DNA of 64,000 nt from Candidatus Acetothermia bacterium. Its GTDB lineage: Bacteria > Bipolaricaulota > Bipolaricaulia > Bipolaricaulales > Bipolaricaulaceae. Shown here piece by piece: positions 59,831-64,000 of this stretch (position 1 is its first letter; every line of letters begins with the position of its first letter). Made by a program: the position numbers and the translations under genes. The notes under the pieces are model-generated. The model was not told the origin of the DNA, ran no database searches, and was given only the letters and a program-made list of their open reading frames with translations. The DNA lies in the NCBI GenBank assembly GCA_024653305.1, contig JANLFW010000003.1, positions 41,915 to 105,914 of the forward strand, in the 5' to 3' direction.

Positions 59831-60970
59831 ATGGCCAGAAAGGGCACCCCGTCCACCGGGATTCTGGCCCTGGCCCACGGCCTGAACGACGGGTACGGAA
59901 GCTTCCTTTCCGCCCTCCTGCCCCTCCTCATCGACCGGCTGGGGATCTCCCTCGCGCTCGCTGGGCTCCTCTCCTCGGTCCGCACCGGCGTGGCCTCGTT
60001 CGCCCAGCCTCCGGTGGGGATGGCGGTGGACCGCGTTGGCGCGCGGTGGTTCGTCCTGGTGGGCCCGGCGTTGACCACCACCGCGATGTGCCTCCTCGGG
60101 GTGTTGCCCACCTATTGGGCGGTAGCCACGGCATTGGTGGCGGCCGGGGTGGGGACGGCTGCGTTCCACCCGGCGGCGGCGTCCCTGGTGGCCGCGCACG
60201 GAAACCGCCGGGGCATCACCATGGCCCTGTTCTCCGCCGGGGGGACGATCGGGACCGCGGTAGGCCCGCTGCTCATCGCCGCGGTGGTCGGCCGGTTCGC
60301 CATGTCCGCTACTCCAGCCCTGCTCCTCCCCGCATGGGCGCTGGTCGCCCTGTTGGTGTGGGCCATTCCCCGCGAGCCGCGCCCTGCCGCCCAGGCCCGG
60401 CTCAAGCTGCGCTACCACCCCAACGCAAGGCAGCTCGTCCGGCTGTGGTCCATCGTCGTGCTCCGCGAGATCGTGGGTTCGTCCTACTTCACGTTCCTCG
60501 CCGTGCTGTGGACGCGGCGTGGGGCACCGTTGACCTTGGCCAGCCTGTCCCTCACCGTGTACGCCCTGTCCGGGGCGCTGGGCGACATCGTGGGCGGGCG
60601 CCTCTCTGACCGGTTCGGTCGCCGCCGGGTGATCGTGGGGTCCCTGGTAGGGGCGCTGCCCTGTCTCTACCTGTTCCTGCTCTCCGATGGTTGGCTGTCG
60701 TTGCTGTTTCTGGCCCTGGCCGCGGTGATGCTCCTTGCCTCCGCCCCGGTATCGGTGGTGCTGGGGCAAGAGTTGTTCCCCGAGCAGCGGGGGACGGTGT
60801 CCGGGGTCCTGATGGGGCTGGCGTGGGGAGTGGGGGCTCTCCTCATCACCCTCGTCGGCTACCTCGGTGACCTCTTGGGGCTCGATGTTGCCCTGGGGAT
60901 CCTGACCTGTCTCTTGGTGCCAGCGGCCCTCCTCGGGGTAGGCCTCAAGGAGCCGGCCCCGACGGCGTAG
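59831..60970 (+). CDS. Major facilitator superfamily transporter (Fsr-like)
   Basis: A 379-residue transporter with about twelve helices. The start (GILALAHGLNDGYGSFLSAL) recalls the fosmidomycin-resistance Fsr group, and the loop 2-3 motif is GMAVDRVGARW with a second copy GRLSDRFGRRR in the second half. It begins 5 nt after the hydroxylase stop, so it may import the hydroxylase substrate or export its product. Confidence 0.87.
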   Translation: MARKGTPSTGILALAHGLNDGYGSFLSALLPLLIDRLGISLALAGLLSSVRTGVASFAQPPVGMAVDRVGARWFVLVGPALTTTAMCLLGVLPTYWAVATALVAAGVGTAAFHPAAASLVAAHGNRRGITMALFSAGGTIGTAVGPLLIAAVVGRFAMSATPALLLPAWALVALLVWAIPREPRPAAQARLKLRYHPNARQLVRLWSIVVLREIVGSSYFTFLAVLWTRRGAPLTLASLSLTVYALSGALGDIVGGRLSDRFGRRRVIVGSLVGALPCLYLFLLSDGWLSLLFLALAAVMLLASAPVSVVLGQELFPEQRGTVSGVLMGLAWGVGALLITLVGYLGDLLGLDVALGILTCLLVPAALLGVGLKEPAPTA

Positions 60971-60986
60971 AACTGACCAGCTGGGT

Positions 60987-61724
60987 TTAGTCCAGCTCGT
61001 CGAACAGGGTGCGCGGGCCTTCCCGTTCTTCCCCCAAGGCGAGGGCGGGTTGAACCTCCTCGACCTTGCCCTGGCCGGGAAGGACGGCCACGTCCCCGGT
61101 GCAGAACGCCTGGTACGGGCAGTACCGGCACTGGTCGAATTCCCAATCGGACCTGTCCGGCAAGGGAGGGAGCCTCCCCTCGACGAAGATCTGCTGCCGC
61201 AGCTGCTCGAACGTGCGGATCACCCGGTCCACCGCTTCCCGGTCCAGGTCCACCAGGAACTCCCGCAGCTCCTGGGTGGCCTTGTTCTCGGCGAGGATGA
61301 TCCCCTGGGGGATGGCGAAGTAGTGGAGGTAGAGCTGGAGCTGGAGGTAGTGGTCGCGCCGGGGGGCAGCCGCCATCTGGTCAAAGTTGTAGGGGTGGAC
61401 GGTCTTGATCTCCACCACGTAGTTCTTGCCGTCGACGGAGACGATGGTGTCCGCCCGACCGTGGAACAGCTTCCCGGGAGGGATGGGCACCTCGGCGGCG
61501 ACGACGACGCCCAGCCCATACAGGGCCTGCACGAGCCGGCGGTGGGCGTCCTCGCCCACCGCCAGCTTCCGCGCGGTCAGGCCGTCCAACGGGGGCTTGG
61601 GGAAGCCCTTGACCGCGTAGTAGATCTGGCGCGGGCACTTGCTGACCTCGCTCACGTAGAAGTAGTCACGGGCACGAGCCCTCTCTTCCCGTTGGAAGAA
61701 CTCCTCAAGCCGTTCGGCAAGCAT
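60987..61724 (-). CDS. PD-(D/E)XK nuclease, Cas4/RecB-like with Fe-S cysteines
   Basis: A 245-residue nuclease. The active-site residues are Asp92 (GRADTIV), Glu105 and Lys107 (VVEIKT), with a following Q in YLQLQLYLHY. Four cysteines in the Cas4/AddB pattern should bind a 4Fe-4S cluster: Cys30 (SKCPRQIYY) and Cys199-x2-Cys202-x5-Cys208 (CRYCPYQAFC). The frame is open to 61787, but the ATG at 61724 gives a normal N-terminus. No cas genes or CRISPR repeats are near, so a DNA repair role is more likely than spacer acquisition. Confidence 0.82.
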   Translation of the reverse strand: MLAERLEEFFQREERARARDYFYVSEVSKCPRQIYYAVKGFPKPPLDGLTARKLAVGEDAHRRLVQALYGLGVVVAAEVPIPPGKLFHGRADTIVSVDGKNYVVEIKTVHPYNFDQMAAAPRRDHYLQLQLYLHYFAIPQGIILAENKATQELREFLVDLDREAVDRVIRTFEQLRQQIFVEGRLPPLPDRSDWEFDQCRYCPYQAFCTGDVAVLPGQGKVEEVQPALALGEEREGPRTLFDELD

Positions 61725-61732
61725 GGCGATCG

Positions 61733-61738
61733 AGTCTA
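61733..61738 (-). promoter_or_regulatory. -10 box of a possibly leaderless promoter for the nuclease
   Basis: TAGACT on the minus strand, 8 nt before the ATG at 61724, with no ribosome binding site between. Confidence 0.45.
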
Positions 61739-61776
61739 ACCCGGCCCGAGCGGCCAGGCAACGGGCGTGACGAGGA

Positions 61777-63003
61777 TTACAGATCATCGAGCACGTCTAG
61801 GACGTCCAGTTCCGTCACTTGGGCCGGCACCCCGAGGAGCGCGGCCAGGTTGGGCTGCGTCGCCCCGTCGTCGCCGGAGATGAGCTCCTTCACGTATAGG
61901 CCGCCCTGGCATAGGACGTCGACCTCGGCCTCGGTGGGGGAAAGGAGCTTCCCCTGAACCGCGTGGACCCGTCGCCTGCGGACCATGTCCGCCCGGCGGT
62001 GGCGGACCCGGGTCGGGGTGCGCTGCTCGATCTCCCCGACCAGGGAAGCGAGGGCCTGCCGGAACGCGGGTTCGTCCACCGGGCGCGCGAGCTGGATCCG
62101 GGCCCGGTACCGTTTGTCGGCCCGCTCCTCCTTGACCTTCTCCACCAGGTCGGCGGTGGCCGGGCGGAGGTCGAGGACCTCGATCGCCCCTGCCGCGGCG
62201 GCGTCCACCTCGCGGGCGATGGCCGCGAGGTCCAGCGTGCGCCGCTTGGGCTCCCGGACCTCCAGCACGAACGGCCGCCCGCGGCCGAGCATGCGGGCGT
62301 CGATGTCCTCGCGCCCGGCGCCGTGGAGGTGCCCGCCGGTGCCGTGGGCCGCGGCGAGGAACGCGGGCAGGATCAACTCTTCAACCGACGTCGGGTACTG
62401 CTTGCCCGTCCCGTGGCACCGTTCGCAGCCGCGGCCGCGGCATCCACGGCATGGCCAGTGGGTCTGGGGGATGCCGCGCACGAGCTTGCGGTAGCGGCCG
62501 TAGAAGTAGACGGGGTTTATCACGAGCTCGATCGTTCCCCGGTCGAGGTCCACGGTGAACTGCACGTCCGGGCGCTGGAAGTCCACCGTAGCCGTCCGTC
62601 CCTGAACGGCGAGGGCCCGCTCGAACGCCTTGCCAAGCTCCCGGTTCATGTCCCGCTTGAACGGCTCCGCCCACGGGGACGGAAACCGTTCATCGAGGAA
62701 CTCCTCGATTGCCGCCAGGCGTGGGGTGAGGTGGACCCCGAACAGGAACGTGGTGAACTCGTGGTCCTGGACGAGCCCGGCTGCTTCCTGGCCCCACGCC
62801 GGGACACGGTCGAACAGGCCTTCACAGACCCAGCATCGCTCGGGCGCCACGGGAACCGTCAGCCCTGAAGCCGCGGCCCGCACGTACTGGCCCCGCTCGG
62901 CGTTGGTGAGCCCTTCCCCGAGGAGGGCGAACCGACGGCCCAGGCACCGATCGCAGATCGGCCCAGCAGCAAGGAGGCTTGCGGCAAGCTCGATGGGGCC
63001 CAT
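61777..63003 (-). CDS. Pus10-type tRNA pseudouridine synthase (archaeal type)
   Basis: A 408-residue pseudouridine synthase of the Pus10 family, which in archaea modifies U54 and U55 of tRNA. The N-terminal zinc part has Cys17, Cys20, Cys57 and Cys60. The middle region has YFYGRYRKLVRGIPQTHWPC and the cysteine pairs C175/C178 and C183/C186. The catalytic segment HGAGREDIDARMLG (about 217-230) holds the catalytic aspartate and is followed by GRPFVLEV. The end GLYVKELISGDDGATQPNLA is also typical. Bacteria normally use TruB for U55, so this gene is unexpected. A TATAAT box 8 nt before the ATG suggests a leaderless mRNA. Confidence 0.9.
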   Translation of the reverse strand: MGPIELAASLLAAGPICDRCLGRRFALLGEGLTNAERGQYVRAAASGLTVPVAPERCWVCEGLFDRVPAWGQEAAGLVQDHEFTTFLFGVHLTPRLAAIEEFLDERFPSPWAEPFKRDMNRELGKAFERALAVQGRTATVDFQRPDVQFTVDLDRGTIELVINPVYFYGRYRKLVRGIPQTHWPCRGCRGRGCERCHGTGKQYPTSVEELILPAFLAAAHGTGGHLHGAGREDIDARMLGRGRPFVLEVREPKRRTLDLAAIAREVDAAAAGAIEVLDLRPATADLVEKVKEERADKRYRARIQLARPVDEPAFRQALASLVGEIEQRTPTRVRHRRADMVRRRRVHAVQGKLLSPTEAEVDVLCQGGLYVKELISGDDGATQPNLAALLGVPAQVTELDVLDVLDDL

Positions 63004-63011
63004 GGGGGAGA

Positions 63012-63017
63012 ATTATA
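63012..63017 (-). promoter_or_regulatory. -10 box of a possibly leaderless promoter for the pus10-type gene
   Basis: Consensus TATAAT on the minus strand, 8 nt (TCTCCCCC) from the ATG at 63003. No Shine-Dalgarno lies between. Confidence 0.6.
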
Positions 63018-63209
63018 GGCCAGGGGTGTTGTCGGTTCATTCACCTTAGCTGGGTCAGGGAAGTCCATGGTTAGAGGACAAAGGAAGCCTGTATTGCGGG
63101 CGTGGAAGGGTAGGCCTCTGAGCCCCAAGTCGGTCGGCTTGTACCTCCCATAGGTGGTCCACGAACCGCGAGATGACAAAAAACAAGACCTGAACACTTG
63201 CTTGGATTT

Positions 63210-63386
63210 TCAAGCGGCCCATAAGTCCTCCCGAAGTTCGTAGTCTCGACCCTGTTCGAGCATCGACCACATCACCCGCGCCATGTGCCGCCCAAGAGCC
63301 CGCACCGTCTGGTCATGCTTCTTCCCCTCCGCTCTCTTCCTGTCGTGGTAAGCCCTGGACCGAGGACCCTGTGCGATGGGCCGGGC
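63210..63386 (-). pseudogene. C-terminal remnant of an IS110-family transposase
   Basis: The last 58 residues of a frame (open to 63548) resemble the C-terminus of IS110/IS116 transposases: RAYHDRKRAEGKKHDQTVRA, then MARVMWSMLEQGRDYELRED. The upstream part of the frame shows no transposase motifs, so only a fragment remains. A tentative assignment from the conserved Y-x2-R/K-R-x2-GK pattern. Confidence 0.5.
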
Positions 63387-63795
63387 CACCGACGTCTTAC
63401 CGAACCTCGGGAGGGCTGGTGATCCCCACCCGTGACCAGGGTACGGGACCCCCCGGGACCACACCATCCCCCGGTGGACGGTCCTAGGAGGAAAACCGCG
63501 GGACGGGGGAGGCGTTCCTGAGACGGTGGTGCTTCTGGGGCGATTCACTCCTGCCTGCGGCCGCTGATCGAAGCGGTCAAAGCTAAGGCGCGCGGTTTAC
63601 GGCACCAGCAGGAACCTCATCTTGGCCGCCAAGCTTGACCCATCTTCTACAGCTCCGGCCGCGGGCGAAGGCCAGGATGCAGATCTGATCGCATCGCAGG
63701 GTGAAGAAACGCCAGAACCTGGTGCCAGGGTTGTGGGCCTCGCTCTTGACTTCTCCCCTCATCCAAGCCAGCGTGGCGGTGGGAGGCGATGGGGG
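63387..63795. other. Non-coding stretch between transposase remnants
   Basis: About 400 bp with no recognisable coding sequence or RNA gene. It probably represents decayed insertion-sequence DNA and the left end of the element that begins at 63796. I could not identify terminal inverted repeats by eye. Confidence 0.4.
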
Positions 63796-64000
63796 ATGTT
63801 CATCCGCCAGAAGAAGGTCGGCCGGCACGTCTACCTCCAGCTCGTGGAGAACCGGTGGGAGGGGGCGCCACCCGCCAGTGGATCGTAGCGAGCCTGGGGA
63901 GACTGGATCGGGTGCGGGAGAGAGGGCAGCTTGATGTGCTGCTGCGTTCGCTGGGGCGGTTCGCGGAAGGGGTGGAGGTCCAGGGCGCCCAGGCACGGGG
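63796..64000 (+). mobile_element. N-terminal part of an IS1634-like transposase, frameshifted and cut by the window edge
   Basis: The ATG at 63796 opens FIRQKKVGRHVYLQLVEN, the usual start of IS1634/IS4-group transposases. This frame ends at 63888 after APPASGS. In the -1 frame the bases read GATRQWIVASLGRLDRVRER, continuing to the window end with DVLLRSLGRFAEGVEV, which is the next part of the same family. The switch falls at a run of five G (near 63861-63866); one more G would restore the frame. The element continues past 64000. Confidence 0.6.

Noticed and set aside
60987..61724. Cas4 as evidence for a CRISPR system
   Set aside because: The nuclease has Cas4-like Fe-S cysteines, but no cas1, cas2, effector gene or repeat-spacer array is present anywhere in the window.

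Overview
The window reads as a chromosomal segment of a high-GC, diderm, probably anaerobic bacterium that ferments peptides and amino acids. Supporting signs are an LPS-export permease joined to an outer-membrane assembly-like domain, a TolC/MacAB-type efflux set, a four-subunit 2-oxoacid:ferredoxin oxidoreductase, an oligopeptide ABC importer, urocanate hydratase, and a carbamate kinase with two carbamoyltransferases. Housekeeping genes (ProS with its editing domain, MiaB, RuvB, RibF, TsaB, zinc-type L28) are bacterial. Several genes are of kinds more usual in archaea: a Pus10 pseudouridine synthase, a minimal SmsC/SmsB-like Fe-S pair, a THEP1-like NTPase and a Cas4-like nuclease. My best guess for the lineage is a deep-branching candidate phylum such as Bipolaricaulota (OP1/Acetothermia); that is inference from gene content only.

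Layout. 0.1-7.7 kb (minus): a glycosyltransferase, then a tight operon miaB-pfkB-CBS-dinG-proS. 7.8-15.6 kb: the LptF/LptD-like fusion, a CDP-alcohol phosphatidyltransferase, ruvB (minus), a TolB-like propeller, ribF, tsaB, rpmB and an S1 protein. 15.6-18.2 kb: the 2-oxoacid:ferredoxin oxidoreductase (delta, alpha, beta, gamma). 18.3-25.7 kb: a frameshifted secreted protein, then a dpp-type importer whose binding protein looks circularly permuted. 25.7-34.7 kb: NUDIX, hutU, a small outer-membrane-like protein, a Slt transglycosylase, cysK-cysE behind a candidate cysteine leader peptide, the minimal SUF pair and a CDF transporter. 34.9-43.4 kb: a patchy region with an ABC-2 exporter, ChrA, a PadR regulator beside a His/Cys-rich small protein, and four truncated genes that look like deletion scars. 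43.5-50.8 kb: a purine/ureide-type accessory cluster (XdhC, NTPase, PLP enzyme; divergent GntR regulator; carbamate kinase; two knotted-type carbamoyltransferases). 50.9-56.9 kb: a dockerin/cohesin-like surface protein and a MacAB-TolC-like efflux operon. 57.5-63.0 kb: an orphan molybdenum hydroxylase large subunit, an MFS transporter, a Cas4-like nuclease and Pus10. 63.2-64 kb: remnants of two transposases at the right edge.

How the parts work together. Imported peptides would yield amino acids. Histidine carbon would pass through urocanate hydratase, and 2-oxoacids would be oxidised by the ferredoxin oxidoreductase. Ureido compounds would be split by the carbamoyltransferases and carbamate kinase to make ATP. 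XdhC and the NTPase probably serve a molybdenum hydroxylase such as the one at 57.5 kb. A recurring feature is a TANNNT -10 box ending only 5-10 nt before the start codon of many lead genes, which suggests leaderless transcripts.
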